From Thamnaconus septentrionalis (lineage: Eukaryota; Chordata; Actinopteri; Tetraodontiformes; Monacanthidae): a DNA stretch of 64,000 nt. Of the stretch, positions 44,204 through 57,148 are shown piece by piece (the first letter of the stretch is position 1; the number at the start of each line of letters is the position of its first letter). The notes under the pieces were generated by a model. It was given only the letters and a program-made list of their open reading frames with translations. It searched no databases and was not told the origin of the DNA. The stretch lies in assembly GCA_009823395.1 (NCBI GenBank), contig CM020510.1, positions 11,660,273-11,724,272 of the forward strand, written 5' to 3'. Position numbers and translations under genes: made by a program.

Positions 44204-46212
44204 ACGTGATAAATTCACAATTCATTCCCCCAGTAAAGGAGCCGCTTGATTCTATCGTCCACCGATCGGAGATTCGGTTTGGGGAAAGCGGCCATTGCTC
44301 ATCTCCACTACTGAGGCCCCTTGAACAAGTCCTAGTATGTATAGTGAAGGTTGACTATGAGTAGGACGGGTCAAATGCAGAGTTACATCCCAAGAAGTCC
44401 ACTTTGGAATGTAACGTACTGGGCCATTAAACGAGCTTGTGAATGCCGGGTTTATAGAGAATAACGATTTTTAAAAAATCGCTGGCTATTTTGCTGAGCT
44501 GCAGTGTTTTGGCTTCCTGTAAAATAATTACTCCAGCACAGAAGGTCACGTAATAACTTATGCAACTGAGTGCGATAACCATGAGTTACCATGTTCATGT
44601 TTTCACTTTGTTATAAAACATGTCCGATGCAACCCTCGCACACTGGGGGTATTTTCCCATGCGGCCATCAAACAGTTGCCGCGCTTCCCACGGAGAGTCC
44701 GCTTGCTTTGGCAGCAGCAGGAGGAAATGTAATTAACTTTTCGTTTGACCAACCTTCCTGACTTGTATTATAAGTTTAGGTTATTGTTTCCATCGCAGTA
44801 CCCACCCTTTGCTGCATTCAACTTGAGCCTGGGCCAAGCTGAATGCAGCTACTCCATCATAAAAAAAAGAGTATACGGTGACATTATAAGTAGATTCTAG
44901 GTAGCTATATATGGACAAAAATGGAGATCAATTTGATATTGAGAAGGTTTAACTGGACTTTTTAATACCTGTGTAGCAATTTCATACAAGGTCTGTCTGT
45001 AACAAAATTTGAAAACTTTTCCTTTTTGATTGAATTTCAAGCACGTTTTTAACATCCTCCTCTCATTTTAAGAAATTGTGCTGTATGAAAACACTGCAAC
45101 GTTAAATCTTCACTGATTACTCGTTTCCGCCGCAAAGGTACGCCAACGCAATGAGCTGGGCGTCTACCTGATCAACCTGTCGGTGGCCGACCTTCTCTAC
45201 ATCAGCACCCTTCCACTGTGGATTGACTACTTCCTGCAGCGCGACGACTGGATCCACGGCCAGGAGAGCTGCAAACTCTTTGGCTTCATCTTCTACACCA
45301 ACATCTACGTCAGCATCGCCTTCCTGTGCTGCATCTCGCTGGACCGATACCTGGCCGTGGCCTACCCCTTGCGCTTTGCCAAGGTCCGACGGATCAAGAC
45401 AGGTACGGAGGCTCCAAGGTGGCCCTTGCATCTCAGGTAACGTCAGTTTGATTTTGAGTCTATTCTAACTCTTATCTGGACTCTTTGCAGCCGTGATGGT
45501 CAGCGCCATGGTGTGGATCATCGAGATCGTGGCCAACTCTGCTCCTCTCTTCCACGACGAACTCTTCCAGGGCAGGTTCAACCACACCTTCTGCTTTGAA
45601 AAGTACCCCATGCAGGACTGGGTTGCAGGGATGAACCTCTACAGGACGTTCCTGGGGTTCCTCGCACCATGGACTGCCATGCTGGTGGCATACCGAGGGA
45701 TCCTGGCGGCGGTGCGCTGCAACGTCTCGACCGAGCGGCAGGAGAAGGCGAAGATCCAGCGGCTGGCGCTGAGCCTGATCCTGATCGTCCTGCTCTGCTT
45801 CGGACCGTACCACGTGCTCCTCCTGGTGCGGAGCGTCATGTTCCTGAAGGAGCCGTGCGACTGCAGCTCTGAGGAGAGCCTGTTTGCAGCGTACCACGTG
45901 TCGCTGGCGCTGACCAGCCTCAACTGTGTGGCCGACCCCATTTTGTACTGTTTTGTCAACGAGGGAGCCAGGCACGACGTGGGCCGGGCCCTCTCGGCCC
46001 TGCTGTCGGCCGCCTGCCACAGGGGCTCCACCTCCTCGCCGTCGCACGCCGACATACTCAATGCCGGCTCGGTCACCATGGAGACGCCACTGTCGGCGAA
46101 GAAACAGCCCTGCGTCTACGCCGACGGAGGCAAGACCAACACCTACAAGACGGAACTCGTGGCGCTGAAGGAGGAGTGTCTCCAGATGACCATTCTCAGT
46201 GTTCGCAAGTGA
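43882..46212 (+). CDS. gpr4: gpr4: proton-sensing G-protein-coupled receptor (371 aa, two coding introns)
   Basis: Class A GPCR at the plasma membrane, of the GPR4/GPR65/GPR68/GPR132 acid-sensing group; the human receptor couples protonation to Gs/cAMP, notably in endothelium. Exons 43882-44010, 45138-45402 and 45491-46212 total 1116 nt: 371 residues plus TGA, against 362 in human. Visible features are an N-glycosylation site NIS at residue 3, TM1 with [22 protein letters not shown] in TM2, [14 protein letters not shown] in TM3, [12 protein letters not shown] after TM3, ECL2 [27 protein letters not shown] before TM6, [10 protein letters not shown] in TM6, and [12 protein letters not shown] (DPxxY) in TM7. 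Histidines equivalent to human 155, 165 and 269 are kept, but the human His79-His80 pair is Gln77-Arg78. A at -3 supports the ATG. Human GPR4 has no coding intron, so both introns are odd but have clean GT-AG ends and keep frame. EML2 is its neighbour in human too. Confidence 0.95.
44011..45137 (+). other. gpr4 intron within coding region (1127 bp)
   Basis: Phase-0 intron from GTGAGG to CCGCAAAG, splitting the intracellular loop 1 region between AAYMQ and VRQRNELG. It contains two (CA)n tracts (44037-44063 interrupted, 44156-44197). Confidence 0.85.
45138..45402 (+). CDS. gpr4: gpr4 coding exon 2 (TM2, TM3, DRY)
   Basis: It encodes [20 protein letters not shown] through [10 protein letters not shown] with one base over. 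It carries the ECL1 segment [12 protein letters not shown] where human has DYFLHHDNWIHG, the disulfide Cys of TM3 and the DRY motif. Confidence 0.94.
45403..45490 (+). other. gpr4 short coding intron (88 bp)
   Basis: Phase-1 intron from GTACGG to CTTTGCAG, placed between RRIKT and AVMVSAMVW at the start of TM4. It contains in-frame stops, so it is not coding. Confidence 0.88.
45491..46212 (+). CDS. gpr4: gpr4 coding exon 3 (TM4 to C terminus)
   Basis: It opens with [20 protein letters not shown] and runs to the TGA at 46210. It includes ECL2, TM5-TM7 and a C-terminal tail whose [11 protein letters not shown] matches the LTLETPLTSKR of human GPR4. Confidence 0.95.
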
Positions 46213-47940
46213 CTTTTCGCTGGAGAACAGAGTCGACGGTGTGACCAGCCCGGTGGGCCCGGAGAATCTCAGAGCGCCACTTCGTTTGGTCGGTTGGTCC
46301 GTCGGTCGTTCGGTCGAACACTCATTCCAACCGTGGAATGAGACGGATAAGACGGCAGTTGCTAAAGTGGAGGCGTCCAGTACCACGTGTCGTCTTATTG
46401 CCGATGTTGACACATGATGTGGGTCACTCACGAGCAGAAGAGTTGGCTGTCGCTGCTCGCCAACTACACCAAATTGTTGCGTTGCAAAGCCCGGAAATAC
46501 AGATTAAAATGTCATAACTCATAATGTCTTTTTTTGTGCATGTGCAACTCAAATGTGAGTTGACGCCTTCACCAAAATGTCTCAACATTTGCAGCAAGAC
46601 GGCAAATGCGGTTGACTCTTCTGCCAACTCTCGTCTCACATCATGTAGCGACTCACAGTGTTCGCCGACAACCACAGCAGCAAGTCTTCGTAAAAGTCTA
46701 CATGCTAAAGCAAGACAAAAAAAATGGTTATTTCAGCAAAAATGTAAAGACTTTTGAGCTTTTAATTTGTGTTTTTTTTTCTGACAGTGTTTTCTGAGTG
46801 ACAGCCCCGCCGGGCTCAACTTGTTGCTGAGTCTGTTCCATTTTCGTCACTCCAGCCTGCGTATCAGCTTTTTTTTTTTTTTAAAGAGCTCTGCTGCATG
46901 CTAATGTTAGCTTGTCAACTCTATGTGTCATCACTGATTCCAGTGTTGCAGCTCGAGCTTCCAGAGAATCTGTCATTAAACTTTGAAGTAAGTATCGTGA
47001 GGTCAGGGTTGAGCCCAAATGGTGTCCAAAATGAAACGGGGCCAAGTGAAGGTTCAAGTCTGAGAGGATCTAAATTTGTCAGCAGAAATTCGTCTGGAGG
47101 AAGTTATATATAAAAAGAATCATTCTGAGCTATTTAAGTTGAGAGACTGGTTCACATGTCATCATTGGTGTGACATCTAAGGATCCTACTGAAAACTGTG
47201 TCTGACAATTTGGACAACAATTTTCAGGCAGCTTGCAAACAATGATAATAATAATAAATAATAATATTTTTTCTGTCCAAACGGAACACATTCGCTCATC
47301 TGTGTCATGTTTTTGGTCAGAGACAAGACATCTTTGCACCCCCCACTTATTGGACATATAGGGCAGACATAGAAGAAAAAATCTCCAAAATATGACTCAC
47401 TGAAGAAAGATAGAAATATATATGGTCAAACACATTTTCAATGCTTGCTGGAAACGTCTTAATGTTTTTTTTGTTTGTTTGTTTTTAAGAAATAATGAAG
47501 CCTTATGAAGTACCTCAGCTTGTAAACTGCAAAAGCAAGGCAGTAGACAGAAAAGTATCTTTGTTGTAATGTGAGTGATATACAATGTTATTGTTGACTC
47601 ATTGTGTGACAGAAAAATCATTCAGCCCACTTAGAAAACAGCAATTTACCGCTCAGCTGTCCTAGATACATTTTACTCAACAGAAAATAGCAGAAATTAA
47701 ATCAATGTTGCAATAAGCCATCACACATTTTACAGGTGCCACAATATATCCTTTTTCTGATCTTTGTTTCATTCTGACTTCAGTGCTGCATTTTTGCATG
47801 ATCAATTTATACAGAAACTCAGAAAGAAAAAGCATATTTATCCCTCTGTTTACAGCCCTCCGCAAAATGACTTTGTTGTTACATCCTAATAAAAACAAAT
47901 GTTTTGTTGGACATTCCACGCTTGTAATAGAATAAATACA
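46213..47940 (+). other. gpr4 3' UTR and flank
   Basis: Possible polyadenylation signals are ATTAAA at about 46503 and AATAAA-type words near 47247, 47888 and 47930. Which is used cannot be told from sequence. No coding region is seen; small open frames here are not supported. Confidence 0.45.
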
Positions 47941-50561
47941 TAGTTACTGCAAAACTGTTTCTGATGGTGGAACCAGCAGCAGTCGCACGGCTCCAACTAG
48001 CTGGTTGGGGATGTTCTCACTAACCTTGAGGATAATATTTGCCCTTTGTGACATCACAACAGGCAGATTTTAGCTTGCATGCGCACACAAACACAAACAT
48101 ACACACTCTGCAAAAGAAGTAAAGAGTTAGATTTCTTTATTTCCAGGGACTCGGTTGGCAGACTATATATAGATACATATTCCTGTTAGATGACACTGGA
48201 AGAGTGAACTCTGCTTCATGTGGGACCTTTAAATGAGTGCAATCAGTAGAAGTCAGCCATAGTTAACATATAGGGGGTTGTAGTTATCTGCATTACAAGG
48301 CAGCAATCTCTCAGCCTCTTCAGATCAAGCGCACACCTGAAGAGGCCTTTAACAGTTGTAGCAAATAGTTGGCAGAATAACATTTACATCTCCGTTTTAG
48401 ATTGAAATTGTCCCAAGCTGATTTTGCACATTTTTTACGCCACTTTTACCCCCATGAGGGTGATTGGTTATTCACAGCAGCACTGCAACTATATTCAAAT
48501 GTAATTAACAACAACCGTCCTTTACATTTCCTACATGAGTCTGATTTTTTTCTTTTTTTTGCTGAGTGCAAAAAGTTTAAAGCTCTGGATTAACTGCTGT
48601 AATTCTTATATTCATAACAACGAAAAAAAAAAAGACAGGGGTGGTTTTTCTTTTACTGAACTTCTGACTGCTTTTGCACTGAGTTACAAAGCAACAACAA
48701 CAACGCGATTTTCTCGTGTCCAGTTAAGACCTTTAAAGAAACAAGCTGGTGGATGTTCTTCCATTACCATCTTTCTTATTCATGTGCCACCTGACCAGGA
48801 AGTAAGAGAAAGACATGTTGGTGTTATTGGACTATGCCTTTTACAAACAAGCCATATTGCCACCGTATGTGAGCTTAAATACATTTAGCTGTGTTTTTTT
48901 TTTTTTTTCCAAAATGTATGTCCTAATATCAACTTACTGCATCTTCCCGTTTGAAGGTAAATGTAAATGTGCCTACTGTTTGCAGCATGTCAAAGCCTTG
49001 GTGACAAGGCAAGATGATGTTTAACATGGGGCTGAAGTTAAATACACGACGGCAGCCAAACACCTAATTTTGAATGCAGGTCCAAACAAACCGTTGGCAG
49101 CCGTCTGTGCTGCGCTAACACTGCCTGCAGCTTATACACAATTTAAACATCTGCTTTTTTCATAATGGAAATGATTTGAGCGGAGGCTGCACACAAATTT
49201 GGAGTCTGCTGTCCGTAATGCATGCTATTTGGTCGTCAAACGTCCTGTTATTTGGAGGCAGTTTGACCCAAATTAGCTGTTTTTTTGGGGGGGAGGGTTG
49301 GCAGCATCTTTTTTTGTGACCAAAACAACAGCGTTGATTTTTGACATTTCTAGAAGTTGGGATCCTGAAACGTCATGAGTTTCGACAACAGGCCATTAAA
49401 CCTTGCAAATAGAGACAGTGTAGGTGTCGCTCAAATGAAAATAGGAGACAGCTGACGAAGCTTTTTTTTTTTCTTTTCGTCTCGGCACCTGTGTGCAATC
49501 AAAATATGTATAAGTCAGTGTTAACATCCCAAACAACAATTATCATCATCATTCCCAGTTGTGTAAAGGTGGACTGGAGAAGGTCAGATCCTTCATCAGT
49601 TCTTCACGCCCCTTTTGATTCTATTTTATCTCTACTGATATGAAATTGGACCAGTCCAACAGGCTGGGTGAGACTTTTTTTTTTTTTTAAAAGACTGACG
49701 TTTTTATCATTTGCTTGTCAATTTATTTAACTGCAACTCCATTCATCATATTTCCACTCACACTGTGCAGCATAAGCAAAACTTTCTTTCTCAGACATTC
49801 ATGAAGGGCAAATGGTGTGTGAAGGGTTAAGGTTATAGGGTTAGATGATGTCACCAGCATCGCATGTATTCTTAATATTTTGCCTTCTTGTTGTTCTATT
49901 ACTGGTGTGATCAGTCTTCACCCTTAAAATATGCAACACCCTGCAGTCTGTCACCGATGCTGTTGCCCAGACAGGTTCGCTGCTCCACAGTCGCTTCATG
50001 TTGTGAAACAGCAAGCGCGCATATTTAAATGTTCATTTGCCAACAATCGCAACAAGTGTGTTGACTGAGAAGCGTCTCGTGGCACGTTTCCACAGTAACA
50101 TGTTAATGTTGCCTCGGCATGAAAGTATTTTTTTGTGCAATGTGATTTAAGATTATTTTTATTTTATTTTATTTTGTCAATGCTACAGTTGTGCATTTAT
50201 ATGTTCTTCAGAGAAAGGAGGTACCAGGCTTTGTAATGTGTTTGTTTATGGGGACTGTCCATAAAGAAATAAATTATGCAGACAAAACCTTGAGGTTTCC
50301 TGTTTGTTGGACTCACACACTCCCCGGCTGCTTTCTTCCTTTAAATTTTGCAAGTGAGTGCTTCATGAAGGGTTTGAACCCTTTGCACTCAGGCCGTTCT
50401 ACTTTACCACGTTATTTATTTTACTGCAGCAGGAGGCGCCTTTCACGCTCAGCTCACACCTCCTCCATTTTGGACAGGCAATAACAGCCCCCCCTGATGG
50501 CTGCATCAGCAAACAGCTTTGGATGCTGCAATACAGACTTTTTGCTGCGCACAGGCGGGAT

Positions 50562-50592
<31 letters not shown>

Positions 50593-51433
50593 TACTGGAA
50601 AAAAAAGAGAAGAAATTTTAAATGCCAGACCAAGACCAAGAGCTCTGCATATTTCTGCAACCCTGCAAGTAACCTGGTGACAGATCAGTGAGCAGCAGCA
50701 GTGGGAGCAGCTCTGGGACTGCTGCCAACACACAGTCATGCTAGCGCTGTTCCAGACCTCTGAAGCTGCACTGTTTCAGGACGACATGAAGGACATCCTG
50801 AAGAGGTGCACGAGTGTGTGTGCCTTTGCATTTAGTGTGTTTTTGGCAACATCTCAAAGTGTGTGTACACGCACGTGTGCGTGTGTGTATATGTGCGTGC
50901 CCCCTCTTCAATTGTTACGCAAGAGCACACCTTAAATTTACAACCTGTCCACATGGATGGAGGAGGGGCACATTTTTTACTGCACTATGCAAAAAAGGAC
51001 AGCCAGTGCGCATTTGACTAAAACAATGGAGCTCAGAATAGACTTAATGCGTTTGCATGAATTAACAGAATACGTGATATGTACAGTACATTGCACATGT
51101 GACGTCGTACAAATCTTTTTCAAAGACACGTCAGAGGAGCGATGAAGGACAGAACTCTCTGTCTTTGTGGGAATATTGTCTCCTGCCCTCTACGCTTCAG
51201 TGGCCACCTCTGCTCTGCCTATATATAGCCGCTCACCAGAGGCCGCGCTGGTTTCATCAACAGCTCACCTGATTATTGAGGTGATTTATGATGCAGTAAG
51301 GACACAGAGACACCCTCGGGTCACACAGGATGATTGCTCCCGTCGTCATAACAGGGCCATTAGATTTATTTCTTTTGCAATGCAGCAACTAGATCATATG
51401 GTTCAAATCAATGATCTATCTATCTATCTATCG

Positions 51434-51485
<52 letters not shown>

Positions 51486-52800
51486 GTTTTTGAACGAAAA
51501 ATTGTTCTGCTGTCTCTTTTCTAGCTAGCCTCTTGTAGCCACATGAGGTTGCACTTTGTCTGTGGAATGGTGTGACTTTCTGAATTGTAAAAAAATATTT
51601 TGAAATTATTATTTTTAGGAAAATGAAAAATGTTTTTTTTTTAAACAATCACAGATGTGTTAGCTATACAACTACATGTATGCAGTGATCAGGGATTATT
51701 TTGAGGAATCGTTAATTCCTCAGGGTAATCGTTAATTCCCTTTCTCTAAATTCATTTTTAATCCTCTTTCTCTGTACGTACGTGCCACTGCAGATCTGCG
51801 CGTTCCGCCCACTGCAGATTTGACTCGAGGCTTCTCATTCCTTCATCATTATCATTGTGGCAGAGGAAGCAGGTCACCAGCAATCAAACAGCCCAGATAA
51901 ATGTAAACCAGCATGAATAGACTCTCAACACCCCTGGATGCAAAACCTTGTGTCGTGAACTGTGTGGGAGCCCTGAGACAATGGTGCTGGATGTTGACTG
52001 ACAAGCGTGTGTGTTCCATATCTTCTTATGTGCAGAGAGGAGCTGTGGGTCCCAGCACATGTGGGAAACTGTGTGTGTTGTCACTCATCATGCATAGGTT
52101 GTTATTTTTGTGTAATTAGAATAACAATTGTTTATTTAAAGGTAAAACATTGCTTGGAATTCCAAAGGTGGCATAGAATTGATGACAGATCCTGCGTTAA
52201 CCTCAGGCCCTCTTGTGGGAACCTGCCCTTTTATAGTAACCTCACACACTATTTGGAGTGTTTCCTAAATAAATGTATTATACAAGAGAGATACTTGATT
52301 GGGATAGAGATCTAAGCATACCAGCAGTCGTGTGAGGTTACTGTTTATGGAAGGGAGCAGGGAGGTGAGGTTTCAAAAGAACGGAATTAGAAGAAAACAT
52401 TATGTATGCAGAGAAATAATGGAGGATAGTTTAACGCTCTGGATGAGAAGAATGTAAAGAATGAGAACAAGAAGAAGAATGAAGGGAAAGGAAATAATGA
52501 TCACGTTGGCATTTCTAATATTTACAGCTTCCAAGTTTGTTACACAAGCAATACATTCTCCATAAATAAACTCTATTTTTAGTTTATTGAAACTAAACTT
52601 TAATCAATTTCTCTGGCATCTGATAAAAAACGCCTTTCCATCAAATTTTTGGGTTTGTTACTAAATATATGATCGTAAAGTCTTAGTATTTACTGGAATT
52701 GCAACATTTCAGGTTGAATTCATTGTTTAATTAAAGTTCATTTGCTTGGAAAGTCCAGTTGGCTTGGTGAGGCGTGAACGCACTATTATGTCATGGTTAT
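47941..52800. other. intergenic, no gene seen
   Basis: AT-rich sequence with one member of the dispersed palindromic repeat (48041-48064), a (CA)n tract (50562-50590) and a (TATC)n tract (51413-51485). Open frames are short and unrecognised. Confidence 0.55.
51413..51485 (+). repeat. (TATC)n microsatellite
   Basis: About 18 TATC units with one TCGATC interruption; one forward frame reads as a repeated Leu-Ser-Ile-Tyr pattern. Confidence 0.95.
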
Positions 52801-52819
52801 GGAGTAGAGGCAAGAGGCA

Positions 52820-53145
52820 TTGGCCAATCAGAAGTGAGTAGAGACGGATCTTTGCTATTTCTTATTGCAGGAAAAAAGAAACTGAAGTCATCAGCCAATC
52901 ATCAGCCGAGCCCCGAAACACAGTACGCCGTGACATCATTCGGTCGTATAGACCGAGGAGAAACGGCTAGTAGCTTGAAGTGGAGCGAGGACCTGACAGA
53001 AATATGGCCGGAAGAAAACATACCTCAACTTCCGGGTTAGCGCGCTCACCTGAGTGAACTGTTTTGAACAGTGCTTTTTGGGGAAACTCGTCCGTGAAAA
53101 GTTTACAAGCAGAAGAAGAGGAAGTTCGGGGGATGACAAGGTAAA
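52820..53145 (+). promoter_or_regulatory. promoter-like segment: two CCAAT boxes, two ETS sites, then a splice donor
   Basis: CCAAT boxes at 52824-52828 and 52895-52899 (71 bp apart) are followed by ETS cores CCGGAAG (53008-53014) and ACTTCCGG (53028-53035) in a locally GC-richer stretch. A consensus donor, GACAAG/GTAAAG at 53141, follows. It looks like a TATA-less, housekeeping-type promoter and first exon. An ATG at 53134 just before the donor would give only Met-Thr before splicing. No downstream exon could be identified, so the transcript, if any, is unknown. Confidence 0.4.
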
Positions 53146-56100
53146 GTTTCCTTGATAAAGAAATGGATTTTGTGTTATAAAGAAACTTAGGCTCGTGTGA
53201 TACACTGCCGTGTGTTTGAAACAGCTGGAGATCGTACCGAGTCCCCAAACGTCCCGAGTGTTCCTGACGATATATTACTCTTTGTTATGTGGGATGATGT
53301 TGCTTTCTGACTGTGTCTGGGCCGTCTGTTGATTTATTTAGACCCTCAGAAAGTGACATCACCGAACTGATAGTTGTGACAGATCTGTATCTGCAATACA
53401 ATCACTGGTATCAGATTCACACTAAGTTTTTGGGAGGTGAGATGCAACATATTTAAAAGTAGAAATAATTAAATGGATACATTTTTTTTTATTAAAATGT
53501 AAATCAATTGATTTAAAACCAAATTAGTTACTTATTTATTTCTATATATAATTGACTAAGATGGCTTTTGTTATGCTTATGTTTTAATTCTCATCCAAAC
53601 CAAATTTAAATAACTGTGCATGAAACCCCAGAATGATAATGTGCATTTTGAGGATTATAGCAAGAGCCCCTGACATCATGGTACTGTAGGTAGGAAATGG
53701 GAGAAATTGAACTCTGAATTGAGGTGTGGGTGTGGTTAAGTTCAATTTAGGTACAGTCAACATGCAAATTAAATAGTCCTTAAATAGTGCAGTCCTTAAC
53801 AGTGAAGTAGTACTCTTAAGTACTTGGTCAAGGGACAATTGATCAAGTTTGGTTGAAGTTGCTGACCACACTCCATGGTTTATATATGCACATATATGAG
53901 CCACATAAAGGCATAATAACACAGGCAGAGTCGTGCACCAGACAGGTGGTTGTTTGATAAGATAAGGGGTCGGGGGAAGTGAAACAATGGCTGTTGCTGC
54001 TGAGGCTTCATGAAGTCATGATATTGTGAGGTCTGACTCATGTCGGCTGCTGAACCCTCAGTCATCGTCTCACCCAACGCCTCACTGCTCCCTCAAAGCT
54101 CAGTTTTAAAAGGCCTTCTTCCTTTGAATCCCAACCCTTTGACATCACATCCGCACAAAACGCTCTGCGTCCAAATCACTCTGGGAAAACACGATAAAAT
54201 AAATACATACTTGGTATTTATTTTTGCGTCCATTCATGTTTTTCTTTTGGTTTGTTGAATTGTAACATAAAGCAAACAATTTAGGAAACGCTCAACAACA
54301 AACTCGGCAGAGAAGTATCTGTCTTCAGCACTTGGACGCAATTATCTTAAGTTCACTTAAAATGTGTGCAACGTCCTCGGTAACCCTCACAGCTGTTTCC
54401 CGACTGACTAAGCTGGTGGTCTGTTCCCGAGTGAATTTTGTCATGATTGGTCTTGTTTGAGGAGAAAAAAAACAACAAAATCAAATCTCCCCTAAAGTGC
54501 AAAGCCAGCCCACTTCCTCTTCCAGGCAGTTCCTCTTGGTGGTGACTAATTGAAAGTACAGCTGTGGCAGTGTAGACTCTGTGAAATCTCGAGGCCTGGA
54601 CAAACTCCCCCCATCATCTGTCAACAACATCTGCCAACATCCTTTGGTTTAGATACATCTGCTTTTGGAGGTCCCTCCCCTGTTATAGCAAATATTCTTT
54701 TATGATATTTTACAATTTACTGACCTGGATTGATGCTTTCTATTCAGATTTCTCTATGGCATGATTGCTCAATCTGAGATGTTGCCTGTTGTTAGGAAGG
54801 AAAATGCCTTTATGGTGTAAGGGGTCAGAGGTCAGAAAGGACAGAACGGTTGGGGACCATTGAACGGCAACAGGAACTCAAATAACAAACCAGGACTGCA
54901 GAACAGCATTTCTGAACACGCAGAATGTCCAACCAGAAGCAGTGTGTATTAATAACTAACTGTATTAAGTGCCCATAGTACTAACAAGGTGTACTGAAAG
55001 TAGGCATTAAGCGCTAATACCCAGTCAAAGGTCAAGTAGGACCCACCAGACCATAGAGGAGGTAGGGTCAGAAAATTTTCTCGATACAATTGAAGCATGC
55101 GTGCCCCAAACTATATATTTCACATGAGGGCCACAATTGGAAAACTACCTATGAGGACTAGATCAGACGCTTAGAATTTGTCTGACTTGGACGTGATCCA
55201 GTTTTAGTTCTGGAAGCTCCCATCGGCCCTGGTTGGGGTCTGAACCTGTGATCTTCCCAGGCAGAGGTCAAGGGAAGCCCCCCCAGGATGTTTTTGTGAG
55301 GGTTCAGCCAGAATGTCTTTGGACTGGGACAGTGTAAACCCGTCGGCACGGCGGTCACCGTCTCCAGTAAATGGCTTCAGCCCGAGAAAACAAACAGCCT
55401 CAGGCAACCACAAGCAAAAAAGAAAAAAAAAACTTCTCATCCCGCTTATTGTTTACAAACACATCTTCCATTCCCTCCTCCTCCGTCTCCTCTGACAGAC
55501 ATATTTTCTGATCAGCGACGCTGCTTTGGTTTATTATTAATTCCAAATGATCTAATCAGTAAACTAACAACCAGGATTATTTTCAGCAACTGATAAAAAT
55601 CTATTTTAGGCCCAGACATTTTTTTTTAACAGCGATGAAGAGATGCAGAAGGAGTAATTTTGAATGACCTGGGCTGTGACTGAGAGCGTGTGGCAATCGA
55701 CAGAAGTGAGTTTCCTTCCTGATGTGGCTGCTGATCAGCCTGAGAGGAAGGTTAACCATCCACAGCCAAACCGCTGACATGCAACACACTCTGTCAACTT
55801 GGGCTCCACCTTGGGGTCCCTTGCGAGGAGCTGGAAGCTGAGCATTTTAAACTCAAAAAGCCCTTGACCCGCTGCTGCGGCAGGTGTCTATTCTCCATCA
55901 GCTGATTATGAAATTCTGCCTGCAGTTTTCTCACAATATGTCATTTTATTTGTATTCTCCCCCTGTTCATCCTGTTAGCCAGTGGACGTCAGTGCGCTGA
56001 ACCCGCCCTGTTGCACTGGTGCCGCAACATGATATTCAATGAGTTCCATGTCGCATCTAGGATCCTTCTTTTAAGATCCACATGAGGCGACTCTCTCACG

Positions 56101-56880
56101 ATACCAGACAGGGCTAATGCTGAGCAAACAAACCAGCGCAGTAAATGAATATCATGTACGTGACCGCGGGTTGTTTACTTTCCCCTCCTCGACGAGTCTG
56201 TCGACGGGCTTTATTGCAGCAGCACATAGATGTATAGCTTTTATGTAAGAGTTTGCATGTGAGATAACTGGTTAGTTTTAGGTTATGGAATGATAACGGT
56301 GGCAAACTTTACAGTATATAAATTAAAGTTAAAGTACAGTTACAGTGCGCTGCTGTAATATGCTTTTTCAAACAGTATATTATTTATGACTTTGTCACCT
56401 TTGGTAATCTTTTGGTCCATCTGTATGATCCAATCTTCAGCGCTTCATCTCCCAAACTCAGTGTAATATTGTGCATGAAAAAAATTGCAGTAATATATGT
56501 TAAGGGTAAATACGTCAAGACAATGAACACAGCACAAACTTATTTATTAATTCCTGTGAATTGCATACCAGCTTTTTTTTTTTTTTTTTTAGCGTAAATA
56601 CAGGAGGAACACATAACTTGCTGAAACTTGGGCGAGCAGCGCCACCCAGTGGATGTGCAGTGTAACAATAACCACATCATGTAGTTGAAAGTTTACGATT
56701 GGGAGTTGGGTGTATAATGAATATAACATAGAGACAAAAAGTTAGAACCTCAAATTTTGGATTCTTGGCTTTGTTTTTTTTTTAAGTTGCTGATAAGTAT
56801 CTTAAATCACTGACTGGTTGTGTCGAGGAACAAGTTAGGGAGAAAAACAGATAGTTCCTGAGAAAAAAATAATGAAATTA
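53146..56880. other. intergenic, no gene seen
   Basis: Mostly AT-rich unique sequence. There is a CTCF-like motif at 56637-56652. No exon or RNA gene could be supported. Confidence 0.55.
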
Positions 56881-56883
56881 ATG

Positions 56884-57148
56884 CATCCATCCACCAATTT
56901 TCAATACCCGTTTCACCCTGCCATAAAGCAAAGGCAGGGTGACACCCTGGACAAGTCACCAGTTCATCGCAGGGCCACATAGAAAGACAAACAACTATTT
57001 GCTCACACAAACACACCTACGGTCAATTTAGAGTTTCCAATTCACCTCAAGTGCATGTTTTTGGACTCCACACAGAAAGGCCCCAGGCCCGGAGTCAAAC
57101 CTACAACCTTCTTGCTGTGAGGCGACACAGCTAACCACTGCACCACCA
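56884..57148 (+). mobile_element. teleost interspersed repeat (LINE 3' end or derived SINE)
   Basis: The copy starts CATCCATCCACCAATTTTC, continues through GGCAGGGTGACACCCTGGAC, AGTTCATCGCAGGGCCACAT and GGTCAATTTAGAG, and ends CTAACCACTGCACCACC. This order of words is that of a very common fish repeat. Diverged positions and a shortened middle mark it as an old copy. I believe it is the 3' portion of an L2- or Rex-type LINE or a SINE sharing it, but cannot fix the family. Confidence 0.75.

Noticed and set aside
45472..46431. 319-codon minus-strand frame opposite gpr4 exon 3
   Set aside because: It is antisense to a GC-rich coding exon with clear GPCR signature on the plus strand; it lacks any recognisable motif.
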